Below are positions 1 through 6,336 of a stretch of 24,689 nt of DNA, one piece after another. Made by a program: the position numbers and the translations under genes. The notes beneath the pieces were generated by a model. That model searched no databases, was not told where the DNA came from, and worked only from the letters and a program-made list of their open reading frames with translations. Origin of the DNA: a virus; the IMG/VR virus record IMGVR_UViG_3300037847_001064, positions 1 to 24,689 of that record; one strand, written 5' to 3'. Every line of letters begins with the position of its first letter. Position 1 is the first letter of the stretch.

Positions 1-2420
1 GAATAGGAGAAGTAGGTAGAATACTAAATGCAGTTGATTCTAATAATCAATCAGTAAATTGTGATGTTGGAGAAATTGTAGCATTTTCTTCATTAACTGC
101 ATCTGTTATTAGTCCAAGTGCACAAATTCGCAGAAGCTCAGACGATATAGAGGTAAATGTACATTTTGATTCAGATGGAAATGTTAGTAATAATTCTTTA
201 GTATCTAATGTAGGAGAAGAAACCACTGGTAGTAGTTCTGCTAGCACAAGTGTTACTGATCTTAATGGATTTTTAAATGAAACACTATCAGATAGATTTA
301 GTGCAGTAGATTACCCAAGTGGTATTGGTTCTGATTTTAGAAAATGGAGTACATTAACGGCAACATCTAACTCATTTGTTGCAACTACTGAAACATTTGC
401 TGATAACACAGCTAGATATAACTATGTACTACCAGCAACACTTACAGCAGCTGAATCTGCTAGCACTACATTTAGATTTTCTGGTACCGTAAATTACACA
501 GCTAGTGGAGGAACTGGTTTTAATATAAAACAAGGCAGTAATGATACTGCTTCTTCTACTCACGATTTTGCAAACCTAACATCAACTGGTGTAGGTACAA
601 TATCATCTGATACTTTTAAATTTTCTAACGGAGACTCCGGAGACTTTTCATTTGAATTTACTGGTAATGGTTCAAATGACTTTAGGTCTATTGTATTTTT
701 ACAAACAATAGTTAGTTCTGGCAGTTCTTCTATATCATTAACGAATCTAAAATTTGAAATAATTAAACACGGAGCTACTGTCCATACTTGGTACGACCAA
801 GCTGGGTCAAACAATGCAACTCAAACAACTGCTGCTAACCAACCAAAGATTGCAGAGAATGGAGCATTGCTCTCTGATGGAATAGACTTTGACGGAAGTG
901 ATGATTTTTTGTTAGCAGATGATTTACAATCAATTTATACCGGAACAGATGCAGTATCTTCTGCTTTTATTGTAGTAAATTCAGATGCAGCTAGTACGAC
1001 TCAATATATTATTGGAGCTGGTAATGCTGGTTTAAGTAGCCCTATGTATAATACTTTATTTCATAGTAGTGGTAATTTAGGTTGGCAAGCAAGAGATAAT
1101 TCTGCAACACTAAAAAGTAACTTAACTGCTACACCTTATATAGCTAATAAAATGTACTTAGTGTCCAATATAAATAGTGGCACTACTACTGACTTTAATA
1201 GCAATGCAGTTATAATAGACAATGGTGCTGACTCAGATGTTGGTGATAAATCTATTGGCACTGTTAAGCTAGGAGCTAGAGGTAATGGTGCAAGTAGCCC
1301 ACTTAATGGTAGTATGAAAGAAGCTATATTTTATGCTACTGACCAATCAGACAATCGCTTCAAGATTGAGTCCAACATCAATAACTATTATGGGTTGTAC
1401 AATGATGCGAATGATATGTCTACTGACTGGAGTGATGACCCAACCGCCCCTTATGGAAGTGCTTTTACTTCAAATGGTAAAGATGGGTATACTATAGATT
1501 ATAGTGCTGGAGTAGCAAGCACAAGAGCTAGATGGCAGTTTGAGCAAAATGTACCTAGTGGAAAAGTGGTTTATTATTCATTCAATGCAAGCATTACAAG
1601 TGGAACACCAGCGGTTATTTTAAAACAATCTGATGGTACATCAAATGCTAATTCAAGTTCTGTAGCAATTACAAATGGATTTAATTCTGGTAGTATTACT
1701 ACAAATGCAACTGCTGTTTATTTTGCCATAGGCGATACCGAGGGTACTCAAAATTATAGTATATCAGATTTCAAAGTGTCTCGCATAGCTCGTGATGGTT
1801 TCGTAGAAACTTGGTACGACCAAAGTGACAGCGGTAACGATGCTACACAGACAACAGCTAGTGAACAACCATTAATTGTTCATAACGGAGGTACAGTTAA
1901 AAATTCAAAAGGTAAACCATCTCTTAATTTTATTCCTAGCTCTGACCATTTAGATGTACCTGCTGTAATTGATAACATTAATACTGTTTCAACATTTGTT
2001 GTATTTGAAAGAGATGTTAATTCTGGAAACGGTACTGTTGCTGGTCAGCTTGGTAGCGATGCTGCTTCATCTAGATTTTATACACCTATATTTACTGGTA
2101 GTACTATGTATTTTGGTTACGGAGACTCAGCTACTAAAATAAATATGGGAAGTTATGATGCTAACCGAACTTACTTAGCATCTTTTGTCACGGGAGATAC
2201 AAACGCAGAAGCATTTTTAGATAACGTATCAAAGGGAACAACCGCTGTTCAAAGTGCAGCAATAGATGCAACAAATGGTGCTATAGCTAGAAACGTTCGT
2301 ACTTCTTCGTCCTTTCCTTGGGATGGTCGAGTATCAGAGGTCATTTATTACAAAGCAAAATTACAAGATGATGTTGCTGATTTAAATACAGACATAAACA
2401 ATCATTATAATATTTACTAA
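1..2420 (+). CDS. LamG-domain tail fibre/adhesin, 5' end missing
   Basis: The reading frame is open from the window edge (first full codon at base 3) to TAA at 2418-2420, giving at least 805 residues, so the true start lies upstream. It holds two copies of the same unit, about 341 residues apart: a beta-rich Ser/Thr/Asn module followed by a concanavalin/LamG-like domain opening with TWYDQ. The signature Trp residues fall at about residues 263 and 604 of the visible part, each followed by an N-x-AT-Q-TTA-x-x-QP stretch. Domains of this kind bind sugars or surface polymers and are common in marine phage and bacterial adhesins. Its place upstream of lysis-type and tail genes fits a fibre or receptor-binding protein. 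Shorter internal starts (for example TTG near 867) are not credible because the repeat unit extends upstream of them. Fibre role is inferred; the LamG call is fairly firm. Confidence 0.8.
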   Translation, partial: IGEVGRILNAVDSNNQSVNCDVGEIVAFSSLTASVISPSAQIRRSSDDIEVNVHFDSDGNVSNNSLVSNVGEETTGSSSASTSVTDLNGFLNETLSDRFSAVDYPSGIGSDFRKWSTLTATSNSFVATTETFADNTARYNYVLPATLTAAESASTTFRFSGTVNYTASGGTGFNIKQGSNDTASSTHDFANLTSTGVGTISSDTFKFSNGDSGDFSFEFTGNGSNDFRSIVFLQTIVSSGSSSISLTNLKFEIIKHGATVHTWYDQAGSNNATQTTAANQPKIAENGALLSDGIDFDGSDDFLLADDLQSIYTGTDAVSSAFIVVNSDAASTTQYIIGAGNAGLSSPMYNTLFHSSGNLGWQARDNSATLKSNLTATPYIANKMYLVSNINSGTTTDFNSNAVIIDNGADSDVGDKSIGTVKLGARGNGASSPLNGSMKEAIFYATDQSDNRFKIESNINNYYGLYNDANDMSTDWSDDPTAPYGSAFTSNGKDGYTIDYSAGVASTRARWQFEQNVPSGKVVYYSFNASITSGTPAVILKQSDGTSNANSSSVAITNGFNSGSITTNATAVYFAIGDTEGTQNYSISDFKVSRIARDGFVETWYDQSDSGNDATQTTASEQPLIVHNGGTVKNSKGKPSLNFIPSSDHLDVPAVIDNINTVSTFVVFERDVNSGNGTVAGQLGSDAASSRFYTPIFTGSTMYFGYGDSATKINMGSYDANRTYLASFVTGDTNAEAFLDNVSKGTTAVQSAAIDATNGAIARNVRTSSSFPWDGRVSEVIYYKAKLQDDVADLNTDINNHYNIY

Positions 2421-2422
2421 TT

Positions 2423-2671
2423 ATGAGCGAAGAAACAATTAACTACTTAGTATACGACACAGAGACCGATGCGATTGCAAGAGCAGACACAGAGGGTGCT
2501 AGACGAGGCTACGCTTACCATAGAGTAGGTTCCGGTACTCGTTATCATACTTACCCAAAAATGACTGCTGACAGCAAGTATGCCCTTGTTGTAAATGGAT
2601 ACGAACTAACAGAAGATGAAGAGTCAGCTATCACAACTAGCGTCACCTTCCCAGAACCAGAGGAAGTTTAG
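2423..2671 (+). CDS. small acidic phage protein, unknown function
   Basis: This 82-residue protein starts two bases after the fibre gene stop (TAATTATG), with no clear Shine-Dalgarno sequence, so it may be translated by coupling to the fibre gene. It is acidic, with a Glu/Pro-rich C-terminus (PEPEEV), no transmembrane segment and no cysteine. The middle is rich in Tyr, Arg and Gly (residues about 25-50). I do not recognise a family with confidence. Its position directly after a fibre gene would suit a fibre chaperone or accessory virion protein, but nothing in the sequence proves this. Confidence 0.7.
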   Translation: MSEETINYLVYDTETDAIARADTEGARRGYAYHRVGSGTRYHTYPKMTADSKYALVVNGYELTEDEESAITTSVTFPEPEEV

Positions 2672-2672
2672 T

Positions 2673-2831
2673 ATGGAAGAGACACTACAAAGATTATCCG
2701 TAGGAATCTTCGGATGGATAGCCACGGATACATTGCAGAGCGTAGACCTTGTGCTCGGTGTGGTGTCTAAAACAGCTTTGATTGCTCTAACTATTTTATC
2801 AATCTATAAATTATGGAAGGATCTTAAATGA
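2673..2831 (+). CDS. small membrane protein, holin candidate
   Basis: A 52-residue protein beginning MEETLQRL. I chose ATG 2673, one base after the previous stop and preceded by GAGGAAG; a longer in-frame reading from 2616 would overlap the previous gene without need. It has one clear transmembrane helix near residues 25-45 (LVLGVVSKTALIALTILSIY) and ends in a basic KLWKDLK tail, giving a short N-terminal amphipathic part and a cytoplasm-facing positive end. The size, single helix and pairing with the next membrane gene fit a small holin or pinholin, but no endolysin is in the window to support this. It overlaps the next gene by ATGA. Confidence 0.7.
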   Translation: MEETLQRLSVGIFGWIATDTLQSVDLVLGVVSKTALIALTILSIYKLWKDLK

Positions 2832-3235
2832 CAACAGAATTATTAGCAATGCTAGGAGGAGGATTCTCCGGGTTCGTATTCAAGTTGATCGGCACTATGG
2901 TTCAAAACCAAGCAGCTGTCACTGAAGGACTTATTAAAAGACAACAAGCATCAGACGCAAGTGCAGATGCAGCAGCAGCTAGGGTAGATGCCTTTGGTGC
3001 TTGGACTAGACGTATTATTGTATTGACTGTACTATTTGGAGTAATTGTTGCACCATTTATTTTAGCTCATAGCGAAGAAGGCGTAACAGTTGCTCACGAA
3101 TATAGCAAGTGGTTTGGCTTTGTTAAAGGCACAACTTACGAAACTCTACACGGATATATAATTTTACCAGAAATCAAAACAGCGGTTATCAGTATTATTT
3201 CCTTTTATTTTGGAAGTGCCGCAGTAAGTAAATAA
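2828..3235 (+). CDS. membrane protein, holin-like
   Basis: A 135-residue protein starting in an ATGA overlap with the previous gene, with AAGGA eight bases upstream. The N-terminus is Gly-rich (LGGGFSGF) and weakly hydrophobic, then comes a charged, Ala-rich helical stretch (about 35-57) and two hydrophobic helices, about 63-81 (IIVLTVLFGVIVAPFILA) and about 113-132 (ending ISFYFGSAAVSK). The order of a helical N-terminus followed by two or three membrane spans and a final YFG motif is seen in holin-like proteins of many marine phages. I call it a holin candidate by topology and context; the lytic role is inference. Confidence 0.7.
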   Translation: MTTELLAMLGGGFSGFVFKLIGTMVQNQAAVTEGLIKRQQASDASADAAAARVDAFGAWTRRIIVLTVLFGVIVAPFILAHSEEGVTVAHEYSKWFGFVKGTTYETLHGYIILPEIKTAVISIISFYFGSAAVSK

Positions 3236-3257
3236 TTATGAATTGTAAATTATGTAA

Positions 3258-4154
3258 ATGGATAAGCAAACTGCCAAAGATAAACTCAAAGAATTGCGGG
3301 ATTCTCTGTCCGAAGTCTTGGACGGAAAAAATTACCAAAGTTCTGAAGAGATTAAAGAGCAGTCTGCTGAAGCTATCCAGCAAGCCAGGTCAGCTGGTAA
3401 GCAACTTAAAAAGTCGCTTCTTGAAAAAATAAAAGACCTACCTGTTGTACAGAAGGTTAGCGAACTAGGAACAGCTGGTAGTGTTGCTGTAAGTACAGCC
3501 GCAGTTGCTCAGACAACGGTTGCGGTAGATCAGACAGAAGTCTTCGTGGCGAGCATCGCAAACGATGTTGTGGAGGAGCGTATCGAAGCTCCATTCTTTA
3601 TTGATACCTTTGTTGATTTCCACGAGTTAAATGATTGGGGTCAAGTAGTGATGGCCGAAAAGATAGATGCTGCACAAGACTTTGTAGAGAGAGCTGAAGC
3701 TATCGCTTCACCCTCCTCTTCACAGTCCGGAAGCGCTGATTCACCGGATCCCACACCTTCATCTTCTCAATCTTCACCATCCGACTCTTCAGATAAATCC
3801 TCTCAGTCTTCCAATACTGAAACCAAGCAAGGCTCAGAACAAAAAGGAGAAGAAACAAAACAGGATAAATCATCTAATGATAAGCAAGAAGATAAAGGGC
3901 AAAAAGAATCAAAAGAAGATAAATCATCTAAAGATAGCGATTCAAAACAAGATAGCAAAGATAAGCAATCGTCAGACCAGCAAGAAAAAACTGAAAGTAA
4001 AGAGCAAACTCAAGAAAGTAATTCATCACCCGATTCTGAGTCAAAATCAGATAATGTCAAGTCCGATCTACCTATTGTAGAAACTCCTTTTGAGCCAATG
4101 GGAGATGATATAAAACCACATTCAAACACAAGACAAGTATCACCTATAAACTAA
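3258..4154 (+). CDS. disordered Ser/Lys/Asp-rich protein, unknown function
   Basis: A 298-residue protein with two very different halves. Residues 1-65 are charged and helical (MDKQTAKDKLKELRD...), residues about 74-105 are Ala/Val-rich and mildly hydrophobic (SVAVSTAAVAQTTVAV), and residues about 110-150 form a further helical part. From about 151 to 275 the sequence is almost only Ser, Lys, Asp, Glu, Gln, with repeated KSS, DSK and QSS clusters, so it is very likely disordered. The C-terminus returns to mixed composition (DLPIVETPFEP). I chose ATG 3258; another ATG at 3238 opens a different frame of 64 codons that reads through the same DNA and looks like a shadow. It sits between holin-like genes and a single-span membrane gene. 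No family recognised. Confidence 0.75.
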   Translation: MDKQTAKDKLKELRDSLSEVLDGKNYQSSEEIKEQSAEAIQQARSAGKQLKKSLLEKIKDLPVVQKVSELGTAGSVAVSTAAVAQTTVAVDQTEVFVASIANDVVEERIEAPFFIDTFVDFHELNDWGQVVMAEKIDAAQDFVERAEAIASPSSSQSGSADSPDPTPSSSQSSPSDSSDKSSQSSNTETKQGSEQKGEETKQDKSSNDKQEDKGQKESKEDKSSKDSDSKQDSKDKQSSDQQEKTESKEQTQESNSSPDSESKSDNVKSDLPIVETPFEPMGDDIKPHSNTRQVSPIN

Positions 4155-4324
4155 TGGAATTTTTTAAATACATTTTCGACAACTACAAGGACAATATGCT
4201 AGGAATAGCATTTGCCTACATTGGTATAATATCTATAGTAATGATGTTTCTGCCTAAGGACAACTTCATTGCCAAAGCCTTTAAAGAGGTAGCATCAATC
4301 TTTACATCCCTATTTAAAAAATGA
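4154..4324 (+). CDS. 56-aa single-span membrane protein
   Basis: A 56-residue protein, MEFFKYIFDNYKDN at its N-terminus, then one hydrophobic helix (about 15-33, LGIAFAYIGIISIVMMFL) and an amphipathic basic C-terminus ending SIFTSLFKK. Its ATG overlaps the stop of the upstream gene (TAATG) and its stop overlaps the next start (ATGA), so the three genes are probably translated as a coupled unit. Small, single-span and coupled to other membrane genes, it could be part of a lysis or superinfection-exclusion set. No family recognised. Confidence 0.7.
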   Translation: MEFFKYIFDNYKDNMLGIAFAYIGIISIVMMFLPKDNFIAKAFKEVASIFTSLFKK

Positions 4325-4599
4325 GCCACGAATTTTCAGAACTTGATATTGACAACGACTTCGACTACGGTTGGGGTGATAGCATTACATCCACTAACTT
4401 TAATTATTTCTTTGTACCATCTATACCAGAGTGGGCATACAGTGAATTTGACGGATTACTTTACGAAGGTAAAGAGTACAACTGGAATGAAGTAGAGTAC
4501 AGACTTTCAGTAGATTACAATAGTGTGCCAGAGCCTGCATTTGTTGGTTTATTTATGGGACTTTGTTTACTGACAGTGGCTCTAATTAAAAGAAAGTAA
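4321..4599 (+). CDS. small protein with PEP-CTERM-like C-terminal tail
   Basis: A 92-residue protein. The first 65 residues are acidic and aromatic (many Asp, Tyr, Phe, Trp; for example DYGWGD at 15-20) with no signal peptide. The C-terminus has the exact order of a PEP-CTERM sorting signal: VPEP at 69-72, a hydrophobic helix at about 73-89, and a terminal basic KRK at 90-92. In bacteria such tails are recognised by exosortase, which sorts proteins through the inner membrane in species with exopolysaccharide-linked systems (Verrucomicrobia, Planctomycetes and some Proteobacteria). The absence of an N-terminal signal peptide is odd for a true exosortase substrate, so it may instead be a tail-anchored protein that mimics one. 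It starts in an ATGA overlap with the upstream membrane gene. Motif certain as seen; function inferred. Confidence 0.75.
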   Translation: MSHEFSELDIDNDFDYGWGDSITSTNFNYFFVPSIPEWAYSEFDGLLYEGKEYNWNEVEYRLSVDYNSVPEPAFVGLFMGLCLLTVALIKRK

Positions 4600-4609
4600 T
4601 TCTAGAATT
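4598..4609. repeat. perfect 12-bp palindrome between genes
   Basis: AATTCTAGAATT reads the same on both strands. It starts on the stop codon of the PEP-CTERM-like gene and lies about 25 bases before the next start, at the border between the membrane-protein set and the basic-protein cassette. It is AT-rich and has no following T-run in the form of a terminator. It could be a protein-binding site or chance. Confidence 0.35.
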
Positions 4610-4633
4610 TAATTTACAAAAACTTATAATATT

Positions 4634-4834
4634 ATGAAAAAATCTAAAATCCTTGCAAAGTTAGCAAATATAGCAAAAAACAATCCTTCCCAGAGAAAAT
4701 CATTAGGGAAATACTTAGGGCCTGGTGTACTAACAATGTTAGACAGACAGATGATTGATCCTGACTACGGTAGACGAGTTCTAGAAAATACTTCAAAAAA
4801 AACAAAAAAATCTAATAACCCAAATAGGAGATAA
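4634..4834 (+). CDS. 66-aa basic protein with PGVLTMLDRQMI motif
   Basis: A 66-residue, strongly basic protein (N-terminus MKKSKILAKLANIAKNN, C-terminus rich in Lys, Asn and Arg). Residues 29-41 read GPGVLTMLDRQMI. The same motif is found in the 168-residue protein at 5588-6094 and, in diverged form (GPGVLTEFDRQVI), in the ejection-type protein at 11592-12941. The DNA under the motif (4721-4757) matches 5783-5819 at 36 of 37 positions. The start follows a 34-base AT-rich gap; there is no obvious Shine-Dalgarno site. It opens the cassette of small basic genes. Function unknown; the shared motif suggests a common partner in the virion or assembly pathway. Confidence 0.7.
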   Translation: MKKSKILAKLANIAKNNPSQRKSLGKYLGPGVLTMLDRQMIDPDYGRRVLENTSKKTKKSNNPNRR

Positions 4835-4839
4835 TAATT

Positions 4840-4923
4840 ATGCCATACGGTAAAGGAACATACGGAAGTAAAGTCGGAAGACCACCTAAAAAGAAAACTA
4901 TGAAAAAGAAGGGTCGTAAGTAA
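4840..4923 (+). CDS. 27-aa Lys/Gly-rich micro-protein
   Basis: ATG 4840 to TAA 4921-4923, preceded by AGGAG nine bases upstream. The product begins MPYGKGTYGSKVGRPPKKK and is about 40 percent Lys/Arg. The VGRPPKKK part resembles the GRP core of AT-hook peptides, which sit in the minor groove of AT-rich DNA; this is a resemblance only. The stop overlaps the next start (TAATG). Very short, but the ribosome site, coupling and similar neighbours support it as a real gene. Micro-proteins with a similar MPYGKGTYG start recur in marine phages, from memory. Confidence 0.65.
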   Translation: MPYGKGTYGSKVGRPPKKKTMKKKGRK

Positions 4924-4988
4924 TGCACAAAGGTAAGGGTAGCTGCCCTGGTGGTAAAAAAGGTAAAACTAAAAGGAGACGTAAGTAA
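4923..4988 (+). CDS. 21-aa Lys/Arg/Gly-rich micro-protein
   Basis: ATG shares its A with the previous stop (TAATG) and the stop at 4986-4988 again overlaps the next ATG. The product starts MHKGKGSCPGGKKGK and ends TKRRRK, with one Cys. At 21 residues it is at the limit of what can be called from sequence, but it lies in an unbroken chain of coupled small genes in one operon, and the fit of both overlaps argues for translation. Likely nucleic-acid binding by charge; no family recognised. Confidence 0.5.
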   Translation: MHKGKGSCPGGKKGKTKRRRK

Positions 4989-5113
4989 TGCCATTTAGTA
5001 AATACAGTCCTAAACAAAAAAAACTTGCACGTTTGGCGATCCCTAGAGATAAGATAACAGCAGCAGACCTGGAGGTACTACGAGGTGAAAAGAAAAATAC
5101 TAAGCGTAGCTAG
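4988..5113 (+). CDS. 41-aa basic micro-protein
   Basis: Starts in a TAATG overlap, with AAGGAGA about nine bases upstream. Product MPFSKYSPKQKKLARLAI at the N-terminus, then an acidic-mixed helix (ITAADLEVLRG) and a basic end KKNTKRS. The KQKKLARLA and AADLEVLR parts could form two short helices, unlike the purely Lys/Gly neighbours. The last 29 bases overlap the following GTG-started gene. Function unknown. Confidence 0.6.
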   Translation: MPFSKYSPKQKKLARLAIPRDKITAADLEVLRGEKKNTKRS

Positions 5114-5201
5114 AAAGCTAGAACAAGCTAGTAAAGCTCACGCTGGACAAGCTAAAATACTAAAATCGTTAATTAAGAATGGCAGCAAAAAGAAAGGGTA
5201 A
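5085..5201 (+). CDS. 38-aa basic micro-protein, GTG start
   Basis: This frame has no ATG, but GTG at 5085 is preceded by GGAGGT (5071-5076) at a spacing of eight bases, the best ribosome site in the cassette, which decides the start. Product (M)KRKILSVARKLEQASKAHA at the N-terminus and LIKNGSKKKG at the end; one helix with an Ala/Lys/Gln-rich face. It overlaps the previous gene by 29 bases and the next by 23 bases, so three frames are used in close succession. Charge suggests nucleic-acid contact; unproven. Confidence 0.6.
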   Translation: MKRKILSVARKLEQASKAHAGQAKILKSLIKNGSKKKG

Positions 5202-5343
5202 TAAGATATGTGCAGCCGGTAAAGCTTGGGCAAGACGTACATTTGATGTGTACCCAAGTGCTTATGCGAATATGGCTGCTTCTAAGTATTGTAAGGATCC
5301 TAATTACGCAAAGGGTGCTAAAGGTAAACGTAAGAAAAAGTAA
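5179..5343 (+). CDS. 54-aa Cys-containing basic protein
   Basis: ATG 5179 lies inside the end of the previous gene; TAA 5341-5343 overlaps the next ATG. The product opens MAAKRKGNKICAAGKAWARR, continues TFDVYPSAYANMAASKYCKD, and ends in a run of Lys. Two cysteines (11 and 38) and a conserved-looking YPSAYAN core suggest a small fold rather than a plain basic tail. From memory, small proteins with this core recur among marine phages as uncharacterised genes. No function assigned. Confidence 0.7.
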   Translation: MAAKRKGNKICAAGKAWARRTFDVYPSAYANMAASKYCKDPNYAKGAKGKRKKK

Positions 5344-5588
5344 TGGGTGAACTAAAAAAATGGGTAAAGCAAAACTGGGTAAGGATTGGTACTGATGGAG
5401 AAATCAAAGGCCCTTGCGGAACATCTAAGAACAAGAAGAATCCCGACAGGTGCCTTCCGATGGCTAAAGCTAGAAGTCTATCGAAATCCCAGCGTGCTGC
5501 AACAGCTCGCAAAAAGAAGAGAGGCCAAAAAGGCGGAAGAGCCGTTGTCCCAAATACACCATCAGCGAAAGTAAGAACTAAAAAGTAA
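5343..5588 (+). CDS. 81-aa basic protein with GPCGTSKNKKNPDRCLP core
   Basis: An 81-residue protein: MGELKKWVKQNWVRIG, then GPCGTSKNKKNPDRCLPMAK (about 23-42; two cysteines) followed by SLSKSQRAATARKKKRGQKGG and a basic C-terminus. The frame fits both neighbours through TAATG overlaps at each end. The paired cysteines with the K/N-rich loop and the QRAATARKKKR helix look like a recurrent small family in marine phages that, as far as I know, has no assigned function. Likely DNA- or RNA-contacting by charge. Confidence 0.75.
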   Translation: MGELKKWVKQNWVRIGTDGEIKGPCGTSKNKKNPDRCLPMAKARSLSKSQRAATARKKKRGQKGGRAVVPNTPSAKVRTKK

Positions 5589-6094
5589 TGGCATTGCAAT
5601 ATACATACAATCCAGATGGCTCAATCAAATCTGTTGTTAGCGTAAATCCAGACGGAACTCGAAAAGTAGGAACTGATGATACTCCATTGCCCGTTCTAGG
5701 ATACTCAATTCCTAATACGGCGTTAAACAAAATAAATGCTAAAGAAGAGATGTTTGGTTCATTGCGATCAATGTTAAAAAAACCTGGTGTACTAACAATG
5801 TTGGACAGACAGATGATTGCGGATCAAATGCAAGAAATAGGAGATTTTAACAACCAAAAATTTGATCCGATAACAGGACAATCTGGAAAAAGAAATATAG
5901 AGGATTTTAAAAAATTTATTCGTATAAATAAAGAGGGTTTTTTGAGAGACGAAGGTCAGTTCGAAGGATTTCGTGGCGGAGGAATGAAAAGTTTTAATGA
6001 ATTTTTAGATAATTTACAAGAGGGCAAAATAGATCAATTATCTCCAGAAGAAGCAAAGTTTATAGACGATTTAAAAAACAATAGAGTGAATTAA
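5588..6094 (+). CDS. 168-aa protein with PGVLTMLDRQMI motif
   Basis: A 168-residue protein, mixed charge, unlike the Lys-rich genes around it. N-terminal part has a beta-like NPDGSIKSVVSVNPDGTRKV stretch (8-27). Residues 66-77 read PGVLTMLDRQMI, the same as in the 66-residue protein upstream, with near-identical DNA (5783-5819 against 4721-4757, one silent change). The C-terminal half is helical and charged (RNIEDFKKFI, SPEEAKFIDDLKNN). Start at the TAATG overlap with the previous stop. The shared block looks like a copied module; the rest of the protein is unique in the window. Function unknown; possibly a minor virion protein. Confidence 0.75.
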   Translation: MALQYTYNPDGSIKSVVSVNPDGTRKVGTDDTPLPVLGYSIPNTALNKINAKEEMFGSLRSMLKKPGVLTMLDRQMIADQMQEIGDFNNQKFDPITGQSGKRNIEDFKKFIRINKEGFLRDEGQFEGFRGGGMKSFNEFLDNLQEGKIDQLSPEEAKFIDDLKNNRVN

Positions 6095-6333
6095 TGAGAA
6101 AAGAGCACAAAAGTAAAAAGGGTGGATTGACAGCAGCTGGACGTGCTTACTTCAAGCGCAAGACAGGTGCCAATCTAAAACCACCAGTAACAGAAAAAAA
6201 TCCTAAAGGTAAAAGAGCTGCCAGGAAGAAATCTTTCTGTGCTCGTATGAAGGGCGTAAAAGGCCCTATGACAGATTCTAAAGGCCGTCCTACACGCAAG
6301 GCTCTAGCACTTCGTAGATGGCGTTGTGGTTAA
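6094..6333 (+). CDS. 79-aa basic protein, DUF6321-like
   Basis: A 79-residue basic protein: KKGGLTAAGRAYFKRKTGANLKPPV in the N-terminal half, then KSFCARMKGVKGPM and a C-terminus TRKALALRRWRCG. This order (GGLTAAGR, LKPPVT, SFCARMxGVKGPM, KALALRRW) is that of a recurrent small phage family I recall as DUF6321, whose function is not known. Two cysteines (about 49 and 78). It is the last gene of the basic cassette and abuts the large tail-hub gene. Family call from memory; a profile search would settle it. Confidence 0.75.
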   Translation: MRKEHKSKKGGLTAAGRAYFKRKTGANLKPPVTEKNPKGKRAARKKSFCARMKGVKGPMTDSKGRPTRKALALRRWRCG

Positions 6334-6336
6334 TTT

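Noticed and set aside
1-2420. Repeated short words in the fibre gene as a possible CRISPR or direct-repeat array
   Set aside because: The similarities are in-frame Ser/Gly/Thr/Asn codons and the two LamG units; no regular spacer structure.
3238-3432. 64-codon frame starting right after the membrane gene stop
   Set aside because: It reads the same DNA as the 298-residue gene in another frame, and its second half is just the shadow of that gene; the longer frame has the clearer composition and continues to a coupled neighbour.
3877-4080. 67-codon Lys/Ile-rich frame within the Ser/Lys-rich gene
   Set aside because: Produced by the purine-rich repeated codons of the real gene in another frame; no ribosome site.
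4625-4630. TATAAT before the 66-residue gene
   Set aside because: No -35-like hexamer at a proper distance, and a start from it would fall on or after the ATG; AT-rich gap makes it likely chance.
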